A DNA stretch of 64,000 bases from Pseudomonas brassicacearum. Lineage in GTDB: Bacteria; Pseudomonadota; Gammaproteobacteria; Pseudomonadales; Pseudomonadaceae. Shown here one piece after another: positions 1 through 8,898 of the stretch (the first letter of the stretch is position 1; every line of letters starts with the position of its first letter). The stretch covers positions 248,001 through 312,000 of the forward strand of contig NZ_CP007410.1 of NCBI RefSeq assembly GCF_000585995.1, read 5' to 3'. The notes under the pieces were generated by a model, which searched no databases, had not been told where the DNA came from, and saw nothing but the letters and a program-made list of their open reading frames with translations. A program made the translations under genes and the position numbers.

Positions 1-123
1 TCGCCCGCCGTCCGTCGGGACTTTGCCGAGGTTGACCACCGACGGTGCAGCTTTCGAGGCGCAGCAGGAATGGCCGTGGTCATGACCATGGTCGGGTTTG
101 TGGGTGTGAATGGAATCGCTCAT
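1..123 (-). CDS. cadA: Heavy-metal (Cd/Zn) P-type ATPase, N-terminal fragment
   Basis: Only the first 41 codons are present; the gene runs off the left edge. The peptide begins MSDSIHTHKPDHGHDHGHSC and continues with a Cys pair. Such His-rich, CC-containing N-termini are known from cadmium/zinc-exporting P1B ATPases, where they bind metal before membrane export. The identification rests mainly on context: the gene is divergent from cadR and shares an 86-bp intergenic region with a MerR-type operator, the normal arrangement for cadA in pseudomonads. No ATPase domain is visible here, so the family call is an inference from the N-terminus and neighbour. Confidence 0.7.
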   Translation of the reverse strand, partial: MSDSIHTHKPDHGHDHGHSCCASKAAPSVVNLGKVPTDGGR

Positions 124-155
124 CGGGTGACGTCCGTGAAAAGTGCCTGTTGCAC

Positions 156-186
156 AGTAAAGACCCTGTAGCCACTATAGGGTCAA
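156..186 (-). promoter_or_regulatory. CadR operator overlapping the cadA promoter
   Basis: The intergenic region contains the dyad ACCCTATAGTGGCTACAGGGT (positions 163-183), the form of a MerR-family operator. On the minus strand it lies between a -35-like TTGACC (186-181) and a -10-like TTTACT (161-156) with a 19-nt spacer. The over-long spacer with the operator inside it is the hallmark of MerR-activated promoters. CadR would bind here, repress without metal and untwist the DNA for cadA transcription with Cd(II). The promoter hexamers are inferred. Confidence 0.8.
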
Positions 187-209
187 GCACCTATTTGGGA
201 GGCAACGCG

Positions 210-656
210 ATGAAGATCGGAGAGCTGGCAAAGATCACCGACTGCCAGGTGGAAACCATCCGCTATTACGAGCGTGAAGGCTTGCTGCCGGAACCGGCCC
301 GCAGCGACGGCAATTACCGTGTCTACACCCAGGCCCATGCCGAACGGCTGACGTTCATCCGCAACTGCCGCACCCTGGACATGACCCTGGAGGAAATCCG
401 CAGCCTCCTGGCCCTGCGCGACAGCCCCCAGGACCAGTGTGAGAACGTCAATGCGTTGATCGACGAACATATTCTCCACGTCAGGGCTCGTATCGACGGC
501 CTACTGGCCCTGCAGGCGCAACTGATCGACCTGCGCCATCGTTGTGGCGAAGGGCCGGACCTGGATCAATGCGGGATCTTGCAGCGGTTGGAGGTGAGCG
601 GGGCGGTGGCGCCGGAGGTGGAGCACTCGCATGTGGGGCGCAGTCATGGGCATTGA
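210..656 (+). CDS. cadR: Cd(II)-responsive MerR-family regulator CadR
   Basis: A 148-residue MerR-family activator. The N-terminal winged helix starts MKIGELAKITDCQVETIRYY, followed by a dimerisation helix (about 80-110). Metal-binding cysteines are seen at 77, 112 and 121, and the C-terminal tail is His-rich (EHSHVGRSHGH), as in Pseudomonas CadR, where the tail and cysteines form two Cd sites. The ATG at 210 is chosen because it gives the exact family N-terminus; an upstream in-frame start at 45 would run through the operator and into cadA. It is divergent from the ATPase gene and most likely controls it. Confidence 0.93.
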   Translation: MKIGELAKITDCQVETIRYYEREGLLPEPARSDGNYRVYTQAHAERLTFIRNCRTLDMTLEEIRSLLALRDSPQDQCENVNALIDEHILHVRARIDGLLALQAQLIDLRHRCGEGPDLDQCGILQRLEVSGAVAPEVEHSHVGRSHGH

Positions 657-681
657 GTGCCCTGAGCCCTCAGGAAATCCA

Positions 682-769
682 GTGTGGGAGCGGGCTCGCG
701 AATGCGGTGTGTCAGATTGCATATTTGCTAGTTGACACACCGCATTCGCGAGCAAGCCCGCTCCCACAC
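682..769. repeat. REPIN, class 2
   Basis: Two inverted arms (GTGTGGGAGCGGGCTCGCGA and its complement GCGAGCAAGCCCGCTCCCAC) enclose a spacer that itself folds (GCGGTGTGTCA / TGACACACCGC). It lies between cadR and thyA, whose 3' ends face each other. Confidence 0.9.
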
Positions 770-802
770 AAGCCCACTTCCACAGTAGAGAGGTGGTGTG
801 GC

Positions 803-1774
803 TTAGACCGCCATCGGCGCGGTCATCGGCGCGTGGTGCTGGTAGCCTTCGAGGGAGAAATCGCTCGGTTCGACCAACTCCAGCCACTCCGGCTGGTAGA
901 CACCGGTCTTGGCAAACTCCGGCACGCGTTCGGAAATCACCAGCTTGGGCATTGGGAATGGCTCGCGCTTGAGCTGTTCCTTGAGCATGTCCAAGTGGTT
1001 TTCGTAGACGTGGGCATCGCCGATGAAATAGGTGAACCAGCGCGGCGTGTAACCGGTCAGGCGACCGATCAGGCTCAGCAGCGCGGCGCCTTCGGTGAGG
1101 TTGAACGGCGTGCCCAGGCCCAGGTCGTTGGAGCGGATGTAGAGGGTCAGGGAAATTTCCCGGGTCTCGACATTCGGGTGGAACTGGTAAAGCAGATGGC
1201 ACGGCGGCAGGGCCATTTCATCGAGCTGGGCGCAGTTCCAGCCGTGGAACAGGATACGGCGGCTGCCCGGGTCCTTGATGATGGTGTCGACGCACTGGCG
1301 CACCTGGTCGATGGCCTTGTACAGCACCACGTAGGCCTGGCCGTTTTCTTCACCTTCGGCGATTTGCCGGTAACCCTGGGCCAGGGTCTGCTCGATGGCC
1401 ACCGGGTTGCTCAGGGGAATCTGCTTGTAGGCCGGCCATTTGCGCCATTGCACGCCGTAGATCTCGCCGAGATCGTCTTCGCCCTGGCGGAACGGATTGG
1501 CCAGCCACTGGGCGTTTTCGTTGGCGTTCTGATCCCAGACCTTGCAGCCAAGGGCGCGGAATTCGGCGGCGTTGTTGACCCCACGCAGAAAGCCGCACAT
1601 CTCGCCGATGGCCGATTTGAAGGCCATTTTACGGGTGGTGATGGCCGGGAAGCCGTCCTGCAAGTCATAGCGCAGCATGGCGCCGGGGAAACTGATGGTG
1701 TTCACACCGGTGCGGTTGGCTTGCTTGGTGCCGTTCTTGATGACATGAGCCACCAGATCGAGATATTGCTTCAT
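803..1774 (-). CDS. thyA: Thymidylate synthase
   Basis: Thymidylate synthase methylates dUMP to dTMP using methylenetetrahydrofolate. The 323-residue protein shows the nucleophile in [12 protein letters not shown] (Cys near residue 192) and the folate/dUMP segment [19 protein letters not shown]. It is about 60 residues longer than the 264-residue E. coli enzyme. The extra sequence lies before the active site (around residues 85-130), a length seen in other Pseudomonas ThyA proteins. It is the last gene of a minus-strand run TSUP permease, lgt, thyA, with 50 bp separating it from lgt. Confidence 0.97.
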   Translation of the reverse strand: MKQYLDLVAHVIKNGTKQANRTGVNTISFPGAMLRYDLQDGFPAITTRKMAFKSAIGEMCGFLRGVNNAAEFRALGCKVWDQNANENAQWLANPFRQGEDDLGEIYGVQWRKWPAYKQIPLSNPVAIEQTLAQGYRQIAEGEENGQAYVVLYKAIDQVRQCVDTIIKDPGSRRILFHGWNCAQLDEMALPPCHLLYQFHPNVETREISLTLYIRSNDLGLGTPFNLTEGAALLSLIGRLTGYTPRWFTYFIGDAHVYENHLDMLKEQLKREPFPMPKLVISERVPEFAKTGVYQPEWLELVEPSDFSLEGYQHHAPMTAPMAV

Positions 1775-1791
1775 GGGTTACCTGTGTCCTT

Positions 1792-1826
1792 GAACCCGAG
1801 GCCAGTACCTCGGGGTTCGAATTTTT
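1792..1826 (+). other. Hairpin between lgt and thyA
   Basis: GAACCCGAGG (1792-1801) and CCTCGGGGTTC (1808-1818) pair with one bulged base and are followed on the plus strand by a T run. As a terminator it would act on plus-strand (antisense) transcription. In the lgt-thyA mRNA it would be a stem without a following U tract. Confidence 0.4.
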
Positions 1827-2634
1827 AAACCTTGGCCGCCGCAGCCGGCGCACGGTGATAAGCCAGCCAGATCAGCGCCAGTCCACCGACGATCATCGGC
1901 AGGCACAACACCTGGCCCATGGTCAGCCAGTTCCACGCCAGATAACCGAGCTGGGCGTCCGGTACGCGGACGAATTCGACGATAAAGCGGAAGATGCCAT
2001 AAAAAAGGGCAAACATGCCCGACACCGCCATGGTTGGCCGCGGCTTGCGCGAGAACAGCCAGAGAATCAGGAATAGTGCCACGCCTTCGAGGGCGAACTG
2101 ATAAAGCTGCGACGGGTGGCGCGGTAATTGCGCCGGGTCGCTGAATGGCGGGAAGATCATCGCCCACGGCACGTCGGTCGGCTTGCCCCACAACTCGGCG
2201 TTGATGAAGTTGCCGATGCGCCCGGCGCCCAGGCCGATCGGCACCATTGGCGCGACGAAGTCCATCAGTTCGAAAAACGACTTGTTGTTGCGCTTGCCGA
2301 ACCACAACGCCGCAAGCATCACGCCGATGAACCCGCCGTGGAATGACATGCCGCCCTTCCAGACCTCGAAGATCAGCGTCGGGTTGGCCAGGTAGGCGCT
2401 CAGGTCATAGAACAGCACATAGCCCAGGCGCCCGCCGACGATCACGCCCATGGACAACCAGAACACCAGGTCGGAGAGCTTTTCCTTGTTCCAGGTCGGG
2501 TCGAAGCGGTTGAGCCGGCGCGACGCCAGCAGCCAGGCGCCGCCGATGCCGATCAGGTACATCAGGCCGTACCAGTGGATTTTCAGCGGGCCGATGGCCA
2601 GGGCCACCGGATCGATCTGCGGGTAAGGCAGCAT
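1825..2634 (-). CDS. lgt: Prolipoprotein diacylglyceryl transferase
   Basis: Lgt is an inner-membrane enzyme that moves diacylglycerol from phosphatidylglycerol to the lipobox cysteine of prolipoproteins. The 269-residue protein has about seven hydrophobic segments, the [10 protein letters not shown] segment (about residue 100) and the Lgt signature [15 protein letters not shown] (about 136-150), whose Arg, Asn and Glu are conserved. Length matches the family. It sits 50 bp upstream of thyA, the widespread lgt-thyA arrangement. Confidence 0.97.
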   Translation of the reverse strand: MLPYPQIDPVALAIGPLKIHWYGLMYLIGIGGAWLLASRRLNRFDPTWNKEKLSDLVFWLSMGVIVGGRLGYVLFYDLSAYLANPTLIFEVWKGGMSFHGGFIGVMLAALWFGKRNNKSFFELMDFVAPMVPIGLGAGRIGNFINAELWGKPTDVPWAMIFPPFSDPAQLPRHPSQLYQFALEGVALFLILWLFSRKPRPTMAVSGMFALFYGIFRFIVEFVRVPDAQLGYLAWNWLTMGQVLCLPMIVGGLALIWLAYHRAPAAAAKV

Positions 2635-2702
2635 TGATATTCCTCGTAAACGTCAAAAATGCCCGGGCGACGCTGCCACCTCGGGATTAAGCCAGGATTG
2701 CG

Positions 2703-3484
2703 TCAGAACAGGAAACTCAGGCCGACGCAGAACAGCAAAGCGGCGAACAGCCGTTTGAGCAAGCGTGGCGACAGGCGATGGGCCAGCCGCGCACCGAAAC
2801 GGGCAAAAACCATGCTGGTCAGGGCGATGCCCAGCAACGCCGGCAAATACACAAAACCGAGACTATGGGCCGGTAGCAGTGGATCGTGCCAGCCCAAAAT
2901 CATGAAACTTAAGGCGCTGGCCAGGGCGATGGGCAAACCGCAGGCCGACGAGGTTGCCACCGCTTGCTGCATTGGCACGCTGCGCCAGGTCAGGAACGGC
3001 ACGGTCAGTGAACCACCGCCGATACCGAAAATCGCCGAGGCCCAGCCGATCACGATGCCGGCCAGGGACAACCCGACCTTACCCGGTACCGTGCGGCTGG
3101 CCTTGGGCTTGAAATCCAGGGCCAGTTGCACGGAGACGATCATGGCGAACACACCGATGATCTTTTGCAGGTGCGGGCCGGAAATCGCTTCGGCGGTGAG
3201 CGCGCCAAACCCGGCACCGATCAGGATCCCGACGGTCATCCAAGCGAAGATCGGCCAACGCACCGCGCCTTTGCGCTGATGCTCGCGCACGGCATTGACC
3301 GACGTGAAGATGATCGACGCCAGGGACGTGCCGACGGCCAGGTGCGTCAACACCTGTGGGTCGAAACCCTGGAGGGTGAAGCTGAACACCAGCACCGGGA
3401 CGATGATCATCCCGCCCCCACGCCGAACAGCCCGGCCAGCACGCCGGCACAGGCGCCGAGCAGCAGATAGAGCACGAATTCCAC
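2703..3484 (-). CDS. TSUP (TauE/SafE) membrane permease, interrupted by an apparent 1-nt frameshift
   Basis: A multi-pass membrane protein of the sulfite exporter TauE/SafE (TSUP) family, probably an anion permease; the substrate cannot be told. It begins at GTG 3484 with a GGGAGA ribosome site just upstream and reads VEFVLYLLLGACAGVLAGLF. The frame is then lost in a run of five G (minus strand, 3415-3419) and recovers one frame over at GGGMIIVPVLVFSFTLQGF, continuing normally to the stop. One more G would give the family motif GLFGVGGGMI and a 260-residue protein, the usual length. This is either a recent mutation or an under-called homopolymer. Confidence 0.8.
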
Positions 3485-3627
3485 CAGCGTCTCCCGCCCA
3501 TCCCCGAAATAAGAGCGGCATGGTAACGGATCCTGGGTGCCGGGCTCCACTGAAGGTGATGGATGTGGGGGCGATGTCTGGGTAGAGTGGGCTGAGAACC
3601 CTGGAGATATTGGGTGACGAACTGCTG

Positions 3628-3760
3628 TTGTGGCGAGGGAGCTTGCTCCCGCTGGAGGGCGAAGCCCTCCCAATAAAATCACGCTGACTTGTCTGAAAAA
3701 ACGGCCTCTGGATTTTGGGGCTACTTCGTAGCCCAGCGGGAGCAAGCTCCCTCGCCACAA
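3628..3760. repeat. REPIN, class 1, in the TSUP-NRDE gap
   Basis: Arms GTGGCGAGGGAGCTTGCTCC (left) and the inverted copy (right) flank about 90 bp of spacer. It occupies most of the 333-bp gap between the divergent TSUP gene and the NRDE gene; nothing else was recognised there. Confidence 0.92.
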
Positions 3761-3817
3761 AGGCTATGTTTGGCTCTACTCTTTCAATGGATTGGCATTG
3801 TTAACAGGACAAACCTG

Positions 3818-4564
3818 ATGTGCCTGATCATATTTGCCTGGCGGCCTGGGCATGCCCAGCCGCTGATCGTGGCGGCCAACCGCGACGAGTTCTACGCGCG
3901 CCCGACCTTGCCCCTGGCCCAGTGGCCTGACGCGCCGCACGTCCACGCCGGTCGCGATCTGGAAGCCGGCGGCACCTGGCTCGGCGTGGGTGCCGACGGT
4001 CGCTTTGCGGCCCTGACGAACATCCGCGACCCGGGCCAGCTCCCGGCGTTCAAGTCGCGAGGCGAGTTGGTGGCGCGTTTTCTGAGCGGTAACCTGCCCA
4101 TTGCCGAATACCTGAGCGAAGTGGTCCCTCGGGCTGGCGAGTTTGGCGGGTTCAATCTGCTGCTCGGCGATGGCGCCGAGCTGTGGCATTTCAACGCCCG
4201 TGATACCCAGCCACAGCGGCTGGCCGAAGGGATCTATGGTTTGTCGAACGCCGGGCTGAACACGCCATGGCCCAAGGTGCTCAAGGCCCGGGCGGCGCTG
4301 GGCGAAGTGCTGGGCGATCCGCAGCCCCAGGCCTTGTTGGCCCTGCTGAACGACCCGCAACCCGCCCCGGTGGCAGAACTGCCGGATACCGGCGTGGGTC
4401 TGGCGACCGAGATGTTGTTATCTAGTGTGTTCATTGCCAGCCCCGCTTATGGGACGCGGGCGAGTACGGCGCTGATTGTCCATGCCGATGGGACGCGGCA
4501 TATGGTCGAGCGCAGTTTCGGGCCCCATGGGGGGCATTTGGGGGAGGTGGAGCTGCGAGTTTGA
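3818..4564 (+). CDS. NRDE (Ser/Thr-rich T10 in DGCR) family protein
   Basis: A 248-residue protein of the NRDE family, named for the conserved motif visible near residue 20 (VAANRDEFYARP). The mature chain would start with Cys2 (MCLIIFAW), the position of the N-terminal nucleophile in related Ntn-hydrolases, so an amidohydrolase activity is possible but unproven. The start at ATG 3818 puts Cys at position 2; an upstream in-frame ATG would add sequence read through the REPIN. It stands alone between two REPINs. Confidence 0.85.
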   Translation: MCLIIFAWRPGHAQPLIVAANRDEFYARPTLPLAQWPDAPHVHAGRDLEAGGTWLGVGADGRFAALTNIRDPGQLPAFKSRGELVARFLSGNLPIAEYLSEVVPRAGEFGGFNLLLGDGAELWHFNARDTQPQRLAEGIYGLSNAGLNTPWPKVLKARAALGEVLGDPQPQALLALLNDPQPAPVAELPDTGVGLATEMLLSSVFIASPAYGTRASTALIVHADGTRHMVERSFGPHGGHLGEVELRV

Positions 4565-4580
4565 GGGATTAGCGAGGACC

Positions 4581-4703
4581 TGTGGCGAGGGAGCTTGCTC
4601 TCGCTCGGCTGCGAAGCAGTCGCAAACCTGCTGACGCAATTCTATGCAAGATTGCAATCAGGAGTGCTTCGCACTCCAGCGGGAGCAAGCTCCCTCGCCA
4701 CAA
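4581..4703. repeat. REPIN, class 1
   Basis: Left arm GTGGCGAGGGAGCTTGCTCT, right arm GGGAGCAAGCTCCCTCGCCA, with inner GCTGCGAAGCAGT and GAGTGCTTCGCACTC hairpins. It lies between the convergent NRDE gene and ptsP. Confidence 0.92.
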
Positions 4704-4719
4704 ATGCTCGCTGGACGGT

Positions 4720-6999
4720 CTAGAGCGTCTTGTTCGAAGCCGGATTGATCATCCGCGCCAAGCCAAGGTTCTTCAGCGCCAGTTGCAAGGAGCTGTGGAT
4801 CACCTGCGGGTTGTCGATAGTCATCACTTCCGCCAGCAATTCCTGGGCCTTGCTGAGGTTGATCTGGCGCAGCATCCACTTCACTTTCGGCAGGTTGGTG
4901 GCGTTCATCGACAGGCTGTCAAAGCCCATCGCCATCAGCAGTACCGCGGCCGCCGGGTCACCGGCCATTTCGCCGCAGATGCTCACCGGCTTGCCTTCGG
5001 CATGGGCGTCACGCACCACGTTCTGCAAGGCTTGCAGCACGGCCGGGTGCAGGTAGTCGTACAAATCGGCCACCCGTGGGTTGTTGCGGTCCACGGCCAA
5101 CAGGTACTGAGTCAAGTCGTTGGAGCCCACTGACAGGAAGTCCACCTGCCGCGCCAGCTCCTTGGTCTGGTACACCGCTGCCGGAATCTCGATCATCACA
5201 CCAACTGGCGGCATCGGCACGTCGGTGCCTTCGTCGCGTACTTCGCCCCAGGCCCGGTGGATCAGGTGCAAGGCTTCTTCCAGCTCATGGGTGCCGGAGA
5301 TCATCGGCAACAGGATGCGCAGGTTGTTCAGGCCTTCGCTGGCCTTGAGCATGGCGCGGGCCTGGACCAGGAAGATTTCCGGATGGTCGAGGGTCACGCG
5401 AATCCCGCGCCAGCCGAGGAACGGGTTGTCTTCCTTGATCGGGAAGTAGGACAGGGATTTGTCGCCGCCGATGTCCAGGCTGCGCATGGTCACCGGTTGC
5501 GGGTGGAACGCGGCCAATTGTTCGCGGTAGATCGCCAGCTGTTCCTTTTCGCTGGGGAAGCGCTGGTTGATCATGAACGGCACTTCGGTGCGGTACAGGC
5601 CGACACCCTCGGCGCCACGCTTCTGCGCCCGGGCCACGTCGGCCAGCAGGCCGGTGTTGACCCACAGCGGCATGCGGTGGCCGTCGAGCGTCACGCAAGG
5701 CAAGTCCCGCAGCGCATCCAGGCCCAGGGACAGTTGCTTTTCTTCCTCCACCACGTCGGCAAACTGCTTGCGCAGCACGTCGCTGGGGTTGGTGTAGACC
5801 TCGCCGTGGTAGCCGTCGACGATCATCTGGATGCCGTCGACCTTGGAGTACGGCAGGTCCACCAGGCCCATCACCGTCGGGATACCCATGGCCCGGGCCA
5901 GGATCGCCACGTGGGAGTTGCCCGAACCCAGTACCGAGACCAGCCCCGCCAGTTTGCCTTCGGGCACTTCGCCGAGCATGGCCGGCGTCAATTCTTCACT
6001 GACCAGGATGGTGTTGTCCGGGTAGACCAGCGTCTGCTGGCGCTCCTGCTGCAAGTAAGCCAGCAAGCGCCGGCCAAGGTCCTTGACGTCGGAGGCGCGC
6101 TCGCGCAGGTAGGCGTCGTCCATCAGTTCGAAACGGTTGACGTGGTCGGTCACCACCTGGCGCAGCGCGCCCTGGGCCCATTGGCCGGTCTTGATGACCG
6201 TGGTCACTTCGCTGCCCAGGGAGGCGTCGTCGAGCATCATCAGGTAGACGTCGAACAGCGCGCGCTCTTCGGGGCGCAGCTGCGTCGCCAGTTTGGCCGA
6301 CAGGGCCCGCATGTCGGCCCGCACGCCTTCGATGGCGGTCTTGAACAGCCCCAGCTCGGCGTTGATGTCGGCAATGGTCTTGTCCGGTACCACGTCGAGG
6401 TCGGCGGGTGGCAACATGACCACCGCCGTCCCCACCGCCGCGCCCGGAGAACCTGGCACGCCGACGAACTTGGCTTCCTGGATGCCCTTGCCCTGGCGGC
6501 CCAGGCCACTGATCGAACCGGTGGCCTCGGCGTGGGCGATAACGCCGGCCAGTTGCGCGCTCATCGTCACGAGGAAGGCTTCTTCACCCTCGTCGAACTG
6601 GCGGCGCTCTTTTTGCTGGATGACCAACACGCCGACGACGCGGCGGTGGTGGATGATCGGCGCCCCGAGGAACGAGGCGTAGCGTTCCTCGCCCGTTTCG
6701 GCGAAGTAGCGGTAGCGCGGGTGATCCGCAGCGTTTTCGAGGTTCAGGGGTTCTTCGCGCGTGCCGACCAGGCCAACCAGACCTTCATTGGGTGCCATGC
6801 TGACCTTGCCGATCGAGCGCTTGTTCAAGCCCTCGGTGGCCATCAGCACGAAACGGTTGCTCTCGGGGTCCAGCAGGTAGACCGAGCAGACCTGGCTGCC
6901 CATGGCCTCTTTGACGCGCAATACAATAATCCCCAACGCCGCCTTGAGATCCTTGGCGGAGTTAACTTCCTGGACGATCTTGCGCAGCGTATTGAGCAT
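4720..6999 (-). CDS. ptsP: Phosphoenolpyruvate-protein phosphotransferase PtsP (EI-Ntr)
   Basis: Enzyme I of the nitrogen-related phosphotransferase system. It takes phosphate from PEP and passes it to NPr/EIIA-Ntr, linking PEP, nitrogen and K+ status. In 759 residues it shows an N-terminal GAF domain (about 1-150), the swivelling phosphohistidine domain with SGNSHVAILARAMGIP (active His near 363) and the PEP-binding TIM barrel with SVGSNDLTQYLLAVDRNN and SICGEMAGDP. The GAF domain separates it from sugar-PTS enzyme I. The gene follows rppH by 20 bp, a conserved pair in gammaproteobacteria that suggests cotranscription. Confidence 0.97.
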   Translation of the reverse strand: MLNTLRKIVQEVNSAKDLKAALGIIVLRVKEAMGSQVCSVYLLDPESNRFVLMATEGLNKRSIGKVSMAPNEGLVGLVGTREEPLNLENAADHPRYRYFAETGEERYASFLGAPIIHHRRVVGVLVIQQKERRQFDEGEEAFLVTMSAQLAGVIAHAEATGSISGLGRQGKGIQEAKFVGVPGSPGAAVGTAVVMLPPADLDVVPDKTIADINAELGLFKTAIEGVRADMRALSAKLATQLRPEERALFDVYLMMLDDASLGSEVTTVIKTGQWAQGALRQVVTDHVNRFELMDDAYLRERASDVKDLGRRLLAYLQQERQQTLVYPDNTILVSEELTPAMLGEVPEGKLAGLVSVLGSGNSHVAILARAMGIPTVMGLVDLPYSKVDGIQMIVDGYHGEVYTNPSDVLRKQFADVVEEEKQLSLGLDALRDLPCVTLDGHRMPLWVNTGLLADVARAQKRGAEGVGLYRTEVPFMINQRFPSEKEQLAIYREQLAAFHPQPVTMRSLDIGGDKSLSYFPIKEDNPFLGWRGIRVTLDHPEIFLVQARAMLKASEGLNNLRILLPMISGTHELEEALHLIHRAWGEVRDEGTDVPMPPVGVMIEIPAAVYQTKELARQVDFLSVGSNDLTQYLLAVDRNNPRVADLYDYLHPAVLQALQNVVRDAHAEGKPVSICGEMAGDPAAAVLLMAMGFDSLSMNATNLPKVKWMLRQINLSKAQELLAEVMTIDNPQVIHSSLQLALKNLGLARMINPASNKTL

Positions 7000-7021
7000 G
7001 GCTCGGGGTCGAACTCCGTCG

Positions 7022-7501
7022 TCAGTCGCGCGTCAGCAGGCGCGGGGCAAGCTCTTTGAGAGCGCGTCGATACACTTCGCGCTTGAATGTCACCACCTGG
7101 CCCAACGGATACCAATAACTGACCCAGCGCCAGCCATCGAACTCCGGTTTACCGGTCAAATCCATCCGCACCCGCTGCTCGTTGGAGATCAGGCGCAGGA
7201 GAAACCATTTCTGCTTCTGGCCGATGCACAGCGGTTGGCTGTGCGTGCGGACCAGGCGTTGCGGCAAACGATAGCGCAACCAGCCTCGGGTGCAGGCGAG
7301 TATTTCGACATCTTCTCGCTCAAGCCCCACTTCTTCATTCAACTCGCGGTACAAGGCCTCTTCCGGCGTCTCCTGGGGATTGATCCCGCCCTGGGGAAAC
7401 TGCCAGGCGTCTTGATTGATACGGCGAGCCCATAGCACCTGCCCTGCATCATTCGTAAGAATGATCCCCACATTGGGGCGGAAACCATCGGGGTCGATCA
7501 C
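7022..7501 (-). CDS. rppH: RNA pyrophosphohydrolase
   Basis: RppH removes pyrophosphate from 5'-triphosphorylated mRNA and so starts RNase E-dependent decay. The complete Nudix box is visible near residues 38-60 ([20 protein letters not shown] then VGL). GTG at 7501 is taken as the start: it gives the family N-terminus (M)[14 protein letters not shown], a 159-residue protein, and has GAGG eight bases upstream. The longer open frame to 7582 adds unrelated residues. It is upstream of ptsP in a probable two-gene operon. Confidence 0.95.
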   Translation of the reverse strand: MIDPDGFRPNVGIILTNDAGQVLWARRINQDAWQFPQGGINPQETPEEALYRELNEEVGLEREDVEILACTRGWLRYRLPQRLVRTHSQPLCIGQKQKWFLLRLISNEQRVRMDLTGKPEFDGWRWVSYWYPLGQVVTFKREVYRRALKELAPRLLTRD

Positions 7502-7656
7502 GGCAACAACCTCGCAAACGCATGTCGCCGCATTGTTCCACAAAGGTTGTGAAAGCAGCAATGAACTAACTACACACGCCACCTACCTTATGTGCACTCT
7601 TGTGAAAAGTCCGTATTCTGGACGCCTTTCTTCAGAATTTTCAGCGAGTAACTGCA

Positions 7657-8313
7657 ATGCGGCTGGCTTTATTCGACTTGGACAACACGTTGCTGGGTGG
7701 CGACAGTGACCACGCGTGGGGCGATTACCTGTGTGAGCGCGGTTTCCTCGACGCCGTTACGTACAAGGCGCGCAATGACGGGTTCTACCAGGATTACCTG
7801 GCCGGCAAGCTCGACAACGCCGAGTACCTGAACTTTTGCCTGGAAATCCTCGGCCGTACCGAAATGGACGTGCTGGCACAGTGGCATCTTGATTACATGC
7901 GCGACTGTATCGAGCCGATTGTGTTGCCCCAGGCCATCGACCTGCTGGAAAAACACCGTGACGCCGGTGACAAACTGGTGATCATCACCGCCACCAACCG
8001 CTTCGTCACCGGGCCGATTGCCGAGCGCCTGGGCGTCGAGACCCTGATCGCCACCGAATGCGAAATGATCGACGGTCGCTACAGCGGGCGCAGCACTGAT
8101 GTCCCGTGTTTTCGCGAGGGCAAGGTGACCCGGCTGAACCGTTGGCTGGAAGAGACCGGGCATTCGTTGGAGGGCAGCTACTTTTACAGCGATTCGATGA
8201 ATGATCTGGCGCTGCTGGAGGTGGTGACGCATCCGGTGGCGGTGGATCCGGATCCGAACCTCAGGGCCGAGGCCCAGAAGCGGGGTTGGCCGGTGATTTC
8301 GCTGCGCGGCTGA
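7657..8313 (+). CDS. HAD-IB family phosphatase (phosphoserine phosphatase-like)
   Basis: A 218-residue haloacid dehalogenase-type hydrolase. Motif I is [14 protein letters not shown] (catalytic Asp near 6 and 8), motif II includes IITATNR, and motif III/IV is [13 protein letters not shown]. The HAD-IB pattern resembles SerB, and members are variously annotated as phosphoserine or histidinol phosphatases; substrate cannot be read from sequence. It is divergent from rppH with 155 bp between them, an arrangement I recall from other pseudomonads. Confidence 0.85.
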   Translation: MRLALFDLDNTLLGGDSDHAWGDYLCERGFLDAVTYKARNDGFYQDYLAGKLDNAEYLNFCLEILGRTEMDVLAQWHLDYMRDCIEPIVLPQAIDLLEKHRDAGDKLVIITATNRFVTGPIAERLGVETLIATECEMIDGRYSGRSTDVPCFREGKVTRLNRWLEETGHSLEGSYFYSDSMNDLALLEVVTHPVAVDPDPNLRAEAQKRGWPVISLRG

Positions 8314-8320
8314 AATTGTC

Positions 8321-8395
8321 ATCGCGAGCAAGCTCGCTCCCACAGGGGATGTGCGTCGATCACATAATCCCTGTGGGAGCGAGCTTGCTCGCGAT
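8321..8395. repeat. REPIN, class 2, arms in the reverse arrangement
   Basis: The element begins ATCGCGAGCAAGCTCGCTCC and ends GGAGCGAGCTTGCTCGCGAT, with an inner ACAGGGAT / ATCCCTGT stem. The two arms point inward in the opposite order to most copies in the window, and the spacer is short. Confidence 0.88.
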
Positions 8396-8417
8396 GGGGC
8401 CGGCGTGGTCCAACGCC

Positions 8418-8846
8418 TTAAACCGGCTTGGCCCCCATCAACCCCGCAATGGCGATAAAGCAGACAACGCTGAACAGCGCCAGAGCCAAGGTGAATTTGC
8501 CACTGCCCGCCGCCGGCACTTTGCGCAGTTTGTTCAACCGCACCACCAGCCAGAACCCTGCCAACGCCGCCACGGTGTAGAGCACGCTGGAAGCCAGCAA
8601 CCAGGTCTGCCCCAATGGCCAGCCGACCTGATGCACCATCCACCATCCGCTGAACGGCAGGCTCGCCAACGCAAGGCCCATCACCAGCCAGACAAACAGC
8701 CGAGGGCGTTGCAGCATGCGCGCGGCCGCCGTGGCATCGCCATTGCGGCGCGTCCGCCAGACCCAGATGGCCAGCCCCAGGGCGCCCACCAATAGCAATA
8801 CAGTGGCTACAACGTGAGCGATCTTCAGCGCGGTCAACGTTTCCAT
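8418..8846 (-). CDS. DUF2269-type integral membrane protein
   Basis: A 142-residue protein with four hydrophobic helices (about 7-28, 48-70, 80-103 and 117-140) and little soluble sequence. The pattern, an N-terminal KIAHV segment then SGWWMVHQVGWPLGQTWL in the middle, fits the DUF2269 family of predicted inner-membrane proteins, whose function is unknown. It is 52 bp from ilvA on the same strand, but a functional link is not evident. Confidence 0.7.
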   Translation of the reverse strand: METLTALKIAHVVATVLLLVGALGLAIWVWRTRRNGDATAAARMLQRPRLFVWLVMGLALASLPFSGWWMVHQVGWPLGQTWLLASSVLYTVAALAGFWLVVRLNKLRKVPAAGSGKFTLALALFSVVCFIAIAGLMGAKPV

Positions 8847-8898
8847 CGTTCGATTTCCTTAAGTCTTGCTCAATAGCCTAGCCCCGATCCTGGTTTTA

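Noticed and set aside
3485..3760. N-terminal extension of the TSUP protein through the REPIN
   Set aside because: The translated sequence begins MARELAPAGLRS, which is simply the REP arm and recurs in front of many genes here.
5257..7059. A 600-codon open frame on the plus strand
   Set aside because: It is antisense to ptsP, has low-complexity His/Gln-rich translation typical of GC-rich shadows, and no family motif.
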